Shown here piece after piece: positions 12,409 to 24,840 of a stretch of 64,000 nucleotides of DNA. A program made the position numbers and the translations under genes. Within the stretch, counting starts at the first letter, position 1, and the number at the start of each line of letters is the position of its first letter. The stretch lies in contig PTEX01000303.1 of assembly GCA_003342815.1 (NCBI GenBank), positions 447,295-511,294 on the forward strand. The letters are read 5' to 3'. The notes beneath the pieces are model-generated. The model had not been told where the DNA came from. It ran no database searches and worked only from the letters and a program-made list of their open reading frames with translations. Origin of the DNA: Eudromia elegans. Taxonomy: Eukaryota; Chordata; Aves; Tinamiformes; Tinamidae.

Positions 12409-12720
12409 CACAGAATCACAGAACAGTTGAGGTTCGAGGGGACCTCTGAAGGTCATCTGGTCCAACCTCCCTTCACAAGCAGGGTCACCTGGAACATCTT
12501 GCCTAGAATACTGTCCAGATGGCATTTGAATATCTCCAAGGATATCTCCACAACCTAACTGGACAACCTGTTCTATCAGTCACTCTCACAGTAAAGCAAA
12601 TTCTTCCATATGTTCAGACGGAACTTCCTGCTTTACAGTTTGTGCCTGTTGCCTCTTGTCCAGTCACTGGGCACCACTGAGAAGAGTCTGGTCCCATCCT
12701 CCTGGAGGATCCTTTTTATA
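12409..12720 (-). mobile_element. CR1 LINE, 3' end fragment
   Basis: On the plus strand this begins with CACAGAATCACAGAAC, the complement of the CR1 3'-terminal repeat, followed by the conserved ACCTCTGAAGGTCATCTGGT. It then passes through CTCACAGTAAAGCAAATTCT and GTCACTGGGCACCACTGAGA. That order is diagnostic of the last ~300 bp of CR1 inserted on the minus strand. The copy is 5'-truncated near 12720, where it passes into TATATA-rich DNA, as is normal for CR1. Confidence 0.95.
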
Positions 12721-13893
12721 TATGTTTTTATATATAAAGCATCTCTATATAACAGTAATTTCCTCTAAAAAGAATTCTGAAAAGCAATGTTAACTGAAGC
12801 CATTCATGAAAATGTTGATCACTATATTAAACATATTTTTTTTCCAATAACTTACTTTATCACTACCTTGAAATTCCATTTTAATAAATAACACAAGAAA
12901 TCTATTCAGTTATATCTTTGTGGACTGTTATGAAGAGAATAAATATGAACTGCTGTTCTGCCTAGCAATATGTATATAGAATCAAAAATATTTATGTGAA
13001 ACAGCTTAGTTTTAAGGACCTATAATTTCCTCAGAATTTCCTCAAAATATTGGTGAGATAGAGAAGATAAGTAAAAAGAATGCCGTATTTACTCAGGTGA
13101 ATTAGAAAATGTGTTACTTTTTAGAGTTTTTAAATGTACTTAACCTGAGATTAAGCTGTTTGTCTTACATATAACTTAAATGTATTTGAATTTTCAGGCT
13201 TATAATTTTGATGATTTCCTGTCTTTATTAAATATGCTCAAACTCTGCAGTCAATTTTTTTTTATTTTAATATACATTTGTTGCTATTATTCATTTTTCA
13301 AATTTTAAAATGTGAAACTTGGTACTTAGAGGAACCTCTATATGAGCTTACCAATAAGAAAATTCAGAGGAAAATTAGAAAACTTGACCACAAATATACC
13401 TTAAAATATCAGTTTGGTTGTAAAGAGCTAGTATAAACTCTGATAATACAGAATAACAAAAAGCCGAAATATATTTTATTCTTTGAGAATCATTATAGAA
13501 TTGTAAATGATTGTTTTATTGTTGTACTGGGGTAGATAGATGTAGACCACTGAACTGATTAGCTTTATGTTAATATCTTTGTAATTGAAGAGCGATAAAA
13601 CTATTTCGCATTTCAAGATAGATGACAGAAAATCCAAGCTGCTCAATTAGAAGTGCACTGCCTTTGATGTTTAAAGTGCAAATTCTAAAGTGACTAGGTC
13701 AAACCAATGTTTTATTATTGATTTCGATAGTTTGGCCAAAACTCTAGCATACCTACAGGAACTATAATTTTAGAGAAGGAAAAAAAAAAAAGAAAAAAAG
13801 TTGTTTGACCTAAAAGGCATTAAAAGATTTTGATTACAGTGTTATTTCATCTTCAGCAAAATCAACAAGTAAGAGGTTCTAGAATAAGATTTA
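12721..13893. other. AT-rich unique region, nothing recognised
   Basis: About 1.2 kb without gene or repeat signatures. A less AT-biased segment near 13610-13700 has the mixed composition often seen in conserved non-coding DNA. That is only an impression and would need alignment to test. Confidence 0.5.
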
Positions 13894-14760
13894 GGATCAT
13901 GGGATTACAGGATATTTCAGGTTGGAAGGGACCTCAGGAGGTCATTATTCCAACCTCCCCCTCAAATCATGCCTATCGCTGAGGTCAGGCCAGGTATCTC
14001 AGGGCTTTATCCTGTTAGATATTGAAAACCTCTAAGATCACAGACCTCATAGTCCCTCTTGGCAACCTAGGCCCTTGACTTACTTCCCTCAGTGAAGAAT
14101 TTCCTTAAATCCAGTCTGAACCTTAGCTCCTTTGATGTATGCCTTTTCTCTCTCATTTTAACCCCCATATCTGTGAAGACATCTCTTTCACTGCACCAGG
14201 TGTCTGCTGTTAGGTCCCATCAAAGGTGTCTTTTCTCCAGACTGATCAAGTCCTAGTCCCTCAATCTCACGCCACAGGGCAACGTCCCAACCTTGACTAA
14301 CCTGGTAGCCCTTTCCTGGATTTATTCCAGTTTATTATTGTCTATATTGCGCAGGCTACCCCATAACTGGATCCCCAGAGCCCACAGGATCTTTTCTTCA
14401 GAACTGCTCCCCAGCCCATCAGTTTCCAGACTGTAATGCAACAAGAATGTCTTTATAACCATGGTCAGGACTTTAATTTTTCCTTAGTGAATTCCATGAA
14501 GTTTCTGTTGGCCCATTCTTCCAGCTTGCCTAGCTCTAAATGTCAGCCCTGTTCTCCAGTGTAACTACTGCTTCCCCCAGTTTGACACTAGCCGCTAACT
14601 TGATGACTGTGCACTGAGTCATCTCCTCCAGGTCACAGATAAAAATACTAAACAAAGCATATCTGACCTATTACTGACCTGACTTCCAGATAGAGAACAA
14701 CACATTAACCAGTGCTCTCTGAGAGCAGTTGTCCAACCACTTTTTCATCCATCCAGTCAT
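13894..14760 (-). mobile_element. CR1 LINE, older subfamily, 3' part (~870 bp)
   Basis: Starting near 13894 the plus strand shows GGATATTTCAGGTTGGAAGG, then GACCTCAGGAGGTCATTATT, the complement of a CR1 3' end of the older subfamily type. Further in are landmarks of that subfamily's ORF2 3' region: the GTGTCTTTTCTCCAGACTGA block and the GTCACAGATAAAAATACTAAA block. A segment ending near TTTTCATCCATCCAGTCAT follows. The reading frame is riddled with stops and indels. The copy is 5'-truncated at about 14760, where an AT repeat begins. Confidence 0.9.
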
Positions 14761-14793
14761 ATGAGATTATTATATTGACTTAAGAGGTAGCTA

Positions 14794-14875
14794 CTTATAT
14801 GATATGTATATGATAATATGATATATTACATTATATATACCATATGATAATATGATTATATTGCCTAGTTATATA
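14794..14875. repeat. TA/TATGATA-rich low-complexity repeat
   Basis: A run made of ATATGATA, TATATAC and related words, with the phrase ATATGATAATATGAT present twice about 40 bases apart. It lies just beyond the CR1 end at 14760 and probably arose by slippage. Confidence 0.85.
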
Positions 14876-17798
14876 TTATTCAATTATCCTGCTGTAATAC
14901 TATTTCTTAGAATAAAAATTTTCTGTGAAGGAGAACTGATACATTTTTAAATATGCATAATAAAAAAAAAAGACTAAATCTCTTTTTTTTTATATTCCTT
15001 TAGATGTCTGACATATAACAAAAAACACTACTCCCATAATCTTATAGAAGTGCACCATAACAAACTGATATAACTTAGGGATATGGTTGTTTTATTGCAA
15101 AAATAAATTTGATCCATGAGAACCTGAGGGCTAACAATCTGGAGAAGTGAAGGAACAGTCTCATCACATGATTCTTTCCAAATGTGACACGACAGTACTT
15201 CCATGGCTGAAATGAGTATAAAATTCTTATATGGATGCACCATGTGGCATTGTATGTTAACAGATGCCATAAAGGTCCTAAAGGAAACACTTTATTTTCA
15301 AGGGAATTACTGAAGTCAGAACTTTTTCTGTAATTTTTTCTTTCTCAGTCTTGAAAAAATGTGTCATAAGTGACAGTCTGTAAAATTGTATTATATGTTG
15401 TACCAATAATATCTTAAAAATAAATCTGTTTTATATTTACGAAGAAAAATATCATTGTAGAAATTTGAAAGTGAATAAAAGTATATGTTGTACAAATTCA
15501 CTTAACTACACACATCAACATGAACAATGTCATTGTTCATTGTACTATTGTCATTGTCATTGTCAATGACAATGTCATTGTACTATTTCATGGTACCTTT
15601 GATCTGCTTCATCATGATAGTTTCATAGATAATATCTCATAGGTGTCACACAAGAATTAATTTAAACTGTAGTTAAAAGCTTAGTTAAATAAATATGAAA
15701 TTTGTGATGTGATGCTTTAGTAGTGCTCAGTGATGGCTCTAAAATTATGTTATGAGACACATATGCCTTGAACTTATTTGAGTTTCAGCTTTATGTGTGA
15801 AGTCAATTGCCATTAATCCATATCCAGACCTTAAATCTTATAATGTTGAATCCATTTTAGAATTTAACTATTATTTTCATTATTTTTCTGTATCCAGAAT
15901 TATGCGGCAACACTGAAGCTTATTTTTCCAAAGATGTGCAATTTCAAACTATTTTTATGTATCTGTGGTTTCATTATTTTCAAAGGCTTGATGGAATCTT
16001 GTCATCATCTTGCTGTGCACTTAATATGAATTATCTCCATTCGTGTAGCTTGGCTCTAGAAATCAAACTCATTTGTATAAGTGTCTGTCCGTGTAGTTAT
16101 ACTCAATATTCAGATTTTCTGGAGGATTCAAGAATAGTTTTGCATGTGATTATAGGTATTTCAAGGCATCTTCTGGAGTTCTAGTACAGATCTGAAGATC
16201 TAGTACAAATACCAGTTATTTCTAACAACAGCTATGTATTCTTTTTTGTTTGTTTTGTTCTTAGAAAATCTAGAAAAATATACACTGCTGCAAATATAAA
16301 ATAATGGTATATTTATAGAATAACTAAAAATCCATTTTAGGGATAGTTTATCAAGTCCAGCATTTGGAATATGTCACTTGTTAGCTGAATTTCAGTAAGA
16401 AAGCAAAGTACTCACTTACAATCTCTTTTTGAGTTCCTAGGTCTTAAGCTATGAACAGACAAAAAATCCATTACTTTATTGTAATATCATTAATACTTTA
16501 AAGGAAAATATCCTTTCCAAATCTAGTGTCTAAAAATAAATAATTATAACATTGATTTTTACCAAAACCTTTTTAAAATATGAACATTAGAAAGCAAAAA
16601 TATGGGTTAGATTTCTATGACAAATTTAGGAATTAAGTACTTCACATTATAAAGGGTAGGAACTTTTGCTGTATTTTTTACGTATGATAGAGTATAAAAT
16701 GAGTCATTCTAAAATAATTTAATGTGAATCTTGTTTACCTACCTAGAGCTGAGTGAATGAAATGACTTTTGCCAGGAGAGTGTGTAAACATTTCTCTTAA
16801 TTTGTAATCAGGTAGGCATTCTAATAAGTACAATAATTATAGATAAGCTCAGAATTAAAGATTGCTATACGAAAAATAAAGCAAATATCAATATCTGAAA
16901 ACCAAAACTGATGTTTTCATAGCATTTTTGAGTATGTTTAATTTGATATTGGCAATGTAGGTAGCCACAGTAATAATTACAAGTGACTGAAGTAGCCAAA
17001 AATTTACTCTTTTTTTGAAAAATAAATAAAAACAAAACAAAAGCACAGAGCCATTTCGGAAGAAGAGAGAAAGAAAGCATATTTTGGGCATTTCAGAGCC
17101 AGAAGAGAAAGAAAGAATGCTGTAATTAAATAACTCAATAAAGAAGAGGTAGAGAGAAATTAGTACAGAATGTGTGTATTATGTTGTTTTTGTACCAAGG
17201 ATATTTATTCAAAGATGAATGGCAACTGCAGCAGCAGTAATAACAAAAGATTCTGTAAGATCTGAAGAGATTATTAGTGAATGTAGTAATTGATAACTTT
17301 GAAATGCTCAATTAGGACACAGAAAAGGAGTTCAGAGCATATATAGAAGAGGAAGTGAAAAATAAATGAACATGATCCCCAGCCTGCTAAATTGCTGTTG
17401 ACTGAAACTTATATGAACTTAAACTAGAAACCAGTATAAAGGTTCATCGCTTTAGAAAACAATGCTATCCACTGAAGTTAGATAAAATGTTTGAAACATT
17501 TCTTTCTGTTAGGAAGTACTGTTGTTTTCAATAAACAGTGAAAATGAACTGAACAAGGCATTGTCAGGGCTTTTGCAGAGCTGCCCTAGTGAAAGATGAG
17601 TGTGAAGAGTTTTTATAAAATTTACTTATTTATTCACTTTTTATTTTATTTTATTTACTTTTATTATTTTATTTCATAGTGTTATTTATTTTATTATTCA
17701 AAAAATCTGGAAACAAATGTAATCTGGGTTATGATTTCTATTTCTTTCATATGATCATAAACTTTTTTTAAACTTTTTTTAGGGAAGTCAAAACAAAA
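14876..17798. other. AT-rich unique region, no gene recognised
   Basis: No gene or transposon is recognised. The only structured piece is the CATTG-based repeat at 15524-15590. Open frames at 15028-15290, 15936-16184 and 16865-17091 lack any domain and have the composition of translated AT-rich DNA. Confidence 0.5.
15524..15590. repeat. CATTGT/CATTGTC repeat with small palindromes
   Basis: Words built on CATTGT and GTCATTG repeat through this stretch, and the phrase CATTGTACTATT occurs twice. Nested in it is a perfect short inverted repeat, CATTGTCA-A-TGACAATG at 15558-15574. ACAATGTCATTGT, itself nearly palindromic, is present twice. The likely origin is replication slippage. Confidence 0.85.
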
Positions 17799-18395
17799 TT
17801 ACCCCAAATACTGAGTTTTTAATGCATCTGTGCATTTCTTCTTACATACGGTTTTCTTTGTAGATATATCATGAGAAGAATGGATTGCATATTCACATTT
17901 GATAGAATTTTTATGCTCAGGTTTCTGTTGTAAACTCATTTCCTGGAGTTTCTCAAAAGCTTTCTGATCCATCTGATCACAAAGCAGAACCAGTATTAAC
18001 TGGATAATTTGGTGTATTAAACTGTTAAAATGGTGAATTTCACTATCAATAGTTCTTTTTTTATTATTATTAAGGTTTGGAGAACAACAATTGAACAGGC
18101 TTTTTCTTTCAAAAAAATAATTCTCTGGATATTCATTTTTGCCACATCCACCACGTTTTTGCCACATGCTAGTGAAGACAAAATCTGAATAAATGAACAA
18201 AAATTGGTTCCTACCTCCTAAATCTTTTCTTGCTTCAAAGCTTTCAAACTGTAAAGCAATAAAAGGAGGATTAAAAAATGGAAGATTAAAATCTAAACTA
18301 TATAAAATAGGAAGGCAATAGAAAAATGCATACAACTTGGTGAAAAAATATATCAAAAATTCCCTAAGAAGCAAAGGTATGGCACAAATATCCAT
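17799..18395 (-). other. Unassigned 198-codon open frame
   Basis: This is the longest open frame in the window and does not overlap a known repeat. I do not recognise the product. Residues 1-45 are hydrophobic and aromatic, as expected of translated AT-rich DNA. The C-terminal ~60 residues, from MDQKAFEKLQEMSL to KKKCTDALKTQ, are hydrophilic with Lys, Gln and Cys and look more like real protein. Two splice-like signals lie inside the frame on the minus strand: an AG after a pyrimidine-rich tract at 18249-18250 (TTTTATTGCTTTACAG), and an AG just before ATGGATCAG at 17973-17974. Donor-like GTAGGA (18214 downwards) and GTAAGA (near 17836) also occur. It could be exon sequence, a decayed gene or chance. 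It has no tandem repeats to explain its openness. Confidence 0.25.
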
Positions 18396-19503
18396 CTGTT
18401 TTTAATATTCATATAATTCTTCTTTTATTTAGTGCCATATTCAGATATATTAGGAAATGTAATGTGTCCTTACACAAAGGAAGTAACATGAATTTCATTT
18501 TAGCAATGTTGCAAGTGGTTTTGTGCATCACAATGTTGGCTTGCATTAATATTCTCCCCTGGAGGATTTTAGAGATTAAAGTTAATATCCTCTTCTTCTA
18601 TTAATTATTAAATCACACAAATGAACTAGATTTCAAATTAATAACTGCTATCTTACAGTTCTCCATATTAAATTGCTGAACTCCAGCTGCCATTGCAAAC
18701 ACACTTCCTTAAATCTATTTTTCTGTGGAAGCAAAATATCTGAGATTAAATATGACTGCTAATTGGTTCATTATCTAGAAGGATGCTTAATAGAACAAGG
18801 TCTTCAAAAATTTATATCCCCTACCGAAAAGCTTAAAAATAGTACACATTTCATGATAACCAAGGTTGATTGCCTACTTCTTGAACTTTCTTTTCTCAGG
18901 AATTTTCAGGCATCAAAAATCACAATATGAAAGAAGAAATATACTTTTCAACATATGATGCTTCAGAAAGCACATTCAAAGCTATCCATTCCTTTTCTCT
19001 TTTTTTCTTATTTTGTCATGTATTTATAAATTTCCTCATCATAAGTAACAAGAACCCACACCAAAAATTGTAAGATACCCCATTAGACATTACAAAGAGC
19101 AATTTCTAGTAGAAATTATCATCAAGTGATATTGGAAGGCATATCCTAAAGTAGACATAAGTAAATAATGCTCCCTGTAGGAAATAGTCTGTAATGTAAG
19201 TTTGTTCATACTGAAATATTCCTGCATAGTGCTTAATAGCATTTTGTAGAGAGAACATGGCAAGAATTCAAGTTACTCTTACAGTAACTTTTGCCAATGG
19301 TAAATGTAAGGTATCAAATATGTGTACATTACCTGTCAAAACCAAGGATTACTGTCCTGCAAGCTATTTTTGAGAAGAGCTTTCCCACAGTATCCTTGAC
19401 TCTGTTGCACAATGATTTCAAAAAAGATGGCAGTTACAGTAACCTGAAGACGTTATTAGCAGTGGTCTCAACATTTTTTTAAACTTCTTTTGTGTAACAG
19501 GAA
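18396..19503. other. AT-rich unique region, nothing recognised
   Basis: About 1.1 kb of AT-rich sequence with no repeat, gene or regulatory pattern that I can support. Confidence 0.5.
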
Positions 19504-19930
19504 AACATAGAATCAGGGTTGACACTGAAAGACTCTTGAAGTCATTAGTCCAATCTCTACTTCAAATATGGGTTAGCTTCAAAGCCTTTATCAGGCTGCT
19601 CTGGACTCTATAGTAAAGGTTTGAAAATCTCTGTAGATAGAATTTGCAAAACCTTTCTGAGCAGTCTGTTCCACTCTCACTGTGTTCTATTTTTTTTTTC
19701 TTTCTCCTTTCTGTCTAGCCAGATTTTTTCTTGCTGTCATGCACCTCTTGAGGAAGTTCTCACATGATCTTCCCAGTAAGTCCTTTTCTCCCCTCTCTAG
19801 GCTGCTGAAGACAACAATTAGATCCACATCAGCTTTCCCTCTCTGGGCAGAACAATCCCAGCTCCTTCTGGCCTCTCCTTCTACATCATGTACAAGCTCC
19901 CCAAGCACCCAAATGTCAGTGTTTCCTTCA
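19504..19930 (-). mobile_element. Degraded CR1-like LINE fragment
   Basis: The plus strand opens with ACATAGAATCAGGGTTGACA and AGTCATTAGTCCAATCTCTA, which match the complement of a CR1 3' end (TAGAATC, then ...GTCCAA). Further along, GAAAATCTCTGTAGA, TCTGTTCCACTCTCACTGTG and CAGAACAATCCCAGCTCCTT follow the expected CR1 order. Identity is clearly lower than in the other copies, and a T-rich stretch near 19689 interrupts it. This is an old minus-strand insertion with an uncertain far edge. Confidence 0.75.
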
Positions 19931-22418
19931 TGGTGAAATGAGCACTTCTTAATACTGAATCTCCACTGACCACAGCAGAGGCTTAGACACTCAGCTACCA
20001 CTCAGCTCCTGCTCAACTCTTTTCAAGAATAAGTCATTACAGCTTGAAGAGATTGAGGAGCAAAAAAACAAAAAGTAAACTATGAATTATAAGAACATTA
20101 TATTTATGTATGGCTACCCATGGAAATTCCTGTTTAACTATGTTGGCCTTGAAGAATATTCTGTATCAAATACAAGGATCTGGAAACTTCACATGAATGA
20201 TTCCAGTTTTCCTCAAACGCCATTCTCTTCCTCAATAAAAAAAGGCACTTTTTGAATTGAAAGGTAAGTTTCCTTTTACTCTAACTTTTAGATGGTTCAT
20301 ATTCTATTATGATATTTTCTAATAGAGCAATGTCCACCAACATATGCCTTGAATAAAATGAACCTAAGACAGTGATGCCTGAAAGAAAAACAAGGAAAAA
20401 AAAGGATCCTAGTTTATATGGCTGAATTTTAAATATGCTGGTTTTTTGGCTTGTTTGTTTGTTTGGACAGCCTTGTCCAGCATTCATCTCTTTATTTATT
20501 ATTTATATTATTTATTCTGGCGGAAGAGTTACCTGGGATAGAATCACTAAAATAATGCATAACCCTGCAAATAGGTACACAAGCACAAAAATAAAGATGA
20601 AAAACTAGCTGTATGAGGACATGACAGTCTTGCTTTCAGACGCACATTTTCCTTCCTGTTCAAACTGCCTCATCCAAGCTGTACGTATTATCTATATCAT
20701 ATTTTAGAAAGTTTTCTTCAGCACCTACTTTTCTCAATTTCCTCTCTGAGTAGAAAGTCAGTGGGGTTTGTATTTTTCAAATAATGAGACTATAAATTAA
20801 TTTAATAAATTAATTGTTGGCATTAATTAACATGTCAAACACTTGAATATAGGAAAGTAGAAGAGAGAACAGAACTTCAGGACAAATTCAGCTAGATTCA
20901 TGCCTTAGCAATTATTTAAAAGTTAGAGTCTTTAGAAGGCAAAATCTAAGACTTAGATGGAAAATATAATGTGCGACTAATAAAAATCAAGTTCATTTAA
21001 GGTTCAAAATTTGCCAATATGATAAACAATAGAATTAAAAGTTCAAAAGAGCATATTCTTCATACAGTAAGGAACAACTTGGCCACCTTTCTCATATTGA
21101 GGGAGTAACATTTAATTCCTCACGATAAAAGTATCCTACTGGATCAACTGTAGAAGGCAGGAAACAGAAGTCAACAAATGGAGGGAATTTAATTGTATTT
21201 TATGTATCAGTCAAGAAACTGTTGTATTTTCAGCAGCTAGTGCAATAGTGTATGAAGGATAAAAATGGTAAAATGATGTGATCCAAAATAAAAAAAGAAT
21301 AAAAGACTTGCAAATAGATCAAGGACTGCATCTTCTAGTTGCACATATGTCTGCCAGACTGGGAAAAATCCTATGGAGTATTTGCATGTACCCTGGTAAT
21401 TTGTATAAGACTAATTTAGTTGTGAGGTAAATAGTCAGAATTACAAGATTTGTAAGAAAAAGAGATAGGCAGATTTGTGCTAATCAAAATTCTATAGGAA
21501 ATTTGTATCTATTCAAGAAACTGACATTTCTTTTTCTTTTTTTTTCTATTTGTTATGCTTATTTGCAATGGTAGTTTCTTGTGACAGACTGAAGTACCAA
21601 AATCTTGTATAAAATAATATTCTGACAGAAAGCTGGAAATACAGAGGAAAAAATGTTCATATGAGAGCTGGTTTTAAATACATGAAACACAAGGAGACAC
21701 AAAGTTCAAAAAAGCAATTAGGTCTCCAAATTTACTATTAGTGGACAAGAAAAGAACATAAGTGGTTAGATAATAGCAATGCCAGATAAATGAAAGCACT
21801 GAGCTTGACAAGGTCAGAAAGGTTCAGCAAAAAGTACAGCAAGATCTCTTGAAAGATATTTTATTATTATGGGATCTGACCTGTTTAGCTGAGGTAGGTT
21901 TAAATTCATGCACACTTTCTTTTTATTCTGCCCATATGTGGAAGTTAATTAATGTTGATTTTTTCTTTTATTTTTTCATGTGATTTAGAATATTTATTGA
22001 TGCACTAAGTTCTACACGCATGTTGAGTAACATTGTCGCTCTCACTGAAACTAGGTAACACATTGCTACTTTAGAAATAAGTCTTTTCACTTTGGTTCTT
22101 CTGCCAGTTTTTATTCCATTTTGCTGATAGCACAGTTGTTACCCTAGTATGACATTTTATTTGAAAGTCAGGCTTTTAAGTTTTAAAAGAAAACTTCTGC
22201 CAGATAAACCCTTGTCCCTGCCATAATGAGAGGTGCTTAAACATGACTTATCTTTCTTTAAGTAGTGCATTAATGGTTCTCATGCCAGCTGTGCTCATTG
22301 TCTTTCTGTTCTGATAACATTTGACAATTACTGTTAAAATACAAAAATGTATTCAAATTGTCAGGTTACATAGGGAGACTTATAATAAAATCATACTATA
22401 TGACAGTTGTGGCTATTA

Positions 22419-22510
22419 TGTAGTATATGTAGGGTATATATGTGTATGCATATATGTGTGTGTATATATCTGTGTATATATTTGTGTATATGTGTATACT
22501 ATGTATATAC
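22419..22510. repeat. (TATG)n/(TGTA)n compound microsatellite
   Basis: Alternating TATATG, TGTGTA and TATATC words fill this stretch. The alternating purine-pyrimidine pattern is typical of dinucleotide-derived microsatellites. Open frames here on both strands encode Tyr/Ile/Val/Cys or Tyr/Thr/His repeats and are artefacts of it. Confidence 0.93.
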
Positions 22511-24077
22511 TCCATGAGAGATCAAATTCTTCTCTGCAAATGCACTTTTCATCAGCCCACACAGGTAGCATGCATATGTAATTGATTTTCAATGCATATA
22601 TTTCAGGGATGTACATTATGGAAGTTAAAATTCACTGCTTCTATTTTGGTTCTGAAATAATGAAGTAAGAGGTTTGACCAATCAGAGTTATCAAAAGGAA
22701 CAGTCTGATCAAAATAGAGATTCTTTCATGAGTACAAGAGAACATGAAGCTGAGTGAAATCAAATACTTCAGCCTGCAATGCTGTTATACCAATATTGGC
22801 TTATTAGCTGGATCATATGCAGTTTGTAAGAAACGTCAGGAATTATCTTAGTGTATAGATAACCATCTAGGAAGTGGGGCTCATCTCACTCAAACTCATC
22901 ATATCAGACCTATCTCAGGTAGTTGGTAGGTATAATGCAGAAATAGGTTTCTCTTGAAGGATAATCACTCTTAGAGTGATTCTATGATAAGTCATTCCAT
23001 CTTAAGACCGGCACATAATACCAGGATGATCAGGAGGTGTCTTTTCCATGCTCCCTGTTGACTTAATTGTCAGAGAAGGAAGACAGTAAAAAGAAAGACA
23101 CAGGACAGAGAGAGCTGTATTAAACAGCTCCAGGTGGTCCTTTACTTTCTATTCCGGTATTTTGAATCCCATTTAGAAATATCTAATTTTCCCACTGGAT
23201 TGTATAGATTGTATGGATTGTATTACAACTTCAGGATTTAAATTCCAGGTATCGGGCATTACAGCTGTGCTTTGCAACATCTATATTTTTAAGAGCTTCA
23301 GTTACTTAATAGATTTTGATGAAAACTCATGATTCTAAGTAGAACTAAATACATATGCAGAAACACTACTTCTAAAATACCCTGAAATTGTTAGTTTTTT
23401 GGTGCACTTCATGCCTGATATGTGATGTGAGGTGAGAAATATTTTATATGAAAAATATAAGATGAACTCCACAACTAATCTTTGGCCTTGGCGAGATTGA
23501 TTTATGCAGTCTTGTTCAAGCTACGCTAATAAATGCTTTTCTAATAGCATACCAAGATGTACCTATTTTGTGTTACAAGCCTACTAGAAACAGCATTGCT
23601 ATGACTGTTACTGTAAATCTTTTAGTGCCTTCTTAGTGTTTGGGAAATCCTAGTGTCAATATAAAAGCTGTTGTGACTTGTGTACTGCCACAGGTCCTCC
23701 AAGATAGGAGGCAAGCTTTCATTTTGAGAAATGCTGACCACGAATACCAACAGGAACAGATTCTCAACCCCTAGAGTAGGATTCATGACAATCAGGACTA
23801 CCGACTAGTGTGTAGAAAACTATTTTCCTTCATGTTCCTCCTGAGGACCCTCTGCACTTGATATCTCGATAGAACAGTTGGTAATGCTTGGTGTCCTATG
23901 TTTGCTGCATAAGCTATCAATTAATATTGAGTTTGCTTGCTTTTCTCGTAATATCCTCCCAGGTCTTGTCTCTTGTTTTATTTTCAAGTTACAAGCTCCT
24001 TTCAGATCTTTCTGTTCAGTTCCACTGCACCAAATACTAAAAGGATTGAAAGGGGGGGAATTTTTCTAAACTTTGGC

Positions 24078-24102
24078 TCTTTCAGAGGTTGCCTCTGAAA
24101 GA
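24078..24102. other. Perfect 11-bp hairpin
   Basis: TCTTTCAGAGG is followed by TTG and then its exact reverse complement CCTCTGAAAGA, a stem of 11 pairs with a 3-base loop. It is followed by AAAAAG rather than a T tract and there is no adjacent gene, so a terminator role is not supported. It is listed as a structural observation. Confidence 0.9.
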
Positions 24103-24750
24103 AAAAGTATTGAGTGCTAAGCTAAACAAACAGGTTCATGGGCAAATGGAGAAAACTGATGATTTAATTATATTCTGCTTAGAGTTCTAATAGCTCTGTC
24201 AGCTTAGTGAAGATATAAAGCTTTATTTTGATAATTCTGTGATGAATCATGCAATATTATCTATTTTCTGTAAAATGGTGATTTATCTTAGAAATATCTT
24301 CTCTACACCTCTGTCTTCAATTCTTTCATTAGGACTTTCAGATTTTTTTCTGAGTTTAAAACTCTGATGCAAGGTTTCCTATCTACTGCATATTAATCAC
24401 AATCACAGTGTGTATATCTTATTAATGTTCTGTTCAAGGGAAATATAGATGGCATGAAGTTTTATTACTGCATCTGTATTTTTTTATATGGCATTTAAAA
24501 GTTGTGTGTTTGATAAATACCTGTAATTTTTAATTAACTAGTAAGTGAAGAGAAAAGGTACCATAAGCCAAATGATGCATTATATGTGAATTGAGAGTTC
24601 TTATGATTATCATGCAAAATAATTCAAAAAGAATAAGCAAGGTGAGTGATGAATGACATCAGGAAGATCCATTTGATCATAAGAAAAAATATATTTCATC
24701 TGTCTTTATTTACTAATGCTGAAAAGTTTTCATGATTTAAGCTAACATAG

Positions 24751-24840
24751 TGTGCAATAATTGCTTGAAAAGGAGGAACTTAGAGAATAACTGGGGCCTA
24801 ACAGAAGTTTGGGCATTAGAGAAGTTTGCTTGTGATGATT
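24751..24840. mobile_element. LTR-like terminal fragment (same family as 29977-31288)
   Basis: Beginning at TGTGCAATAATTGC, this ~90-bp stretch aligns by eye with the start of the larger insert at 29977. Both read TGTG, then ATT-GCT, then AAAGGAG-AA-TTAGAGA, then the long shared word CCTAACAGAAGTT and a final TTGCTTG. Overall similarity is roughly 75%. Similarity stops near 24840, so only the first part of the element survives. Two copies sharing a TGTG start support 29977 as a true element terminus. Confidence 0.6.

Larger units (their letters stand above)
19931..24750. other. AT-rich unique region, no gene recognised
   Basis: About 4.8 kb with no gene signature. It contains a TG/TA microsatellite (22419-22510) and an 11-bp hairpin (24078-24102). 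The open frame at 22321-22581 is largely a translation of the microsatellite. No transposon family could be recognised in the remainder. Confidence 0.5.

Noticed and set aside
15558..15574. Small hairpin considered as a regulatory RNA stem
   Set aside because: Only 8 bp, inside a slippage repeat, with no transcript context.
20795..20815. Palindrome AATTAATTTA-A-TAAATTAATT
   Set aside because: Made only of A and T in AT-rich DNA, so expected by chance.
22321..22616. Open frames on both strands rich in Tyr, Val, Cys or Thr, His
   Set aside because: They are translations of the TG/TA microsatellite at 22419-22510.
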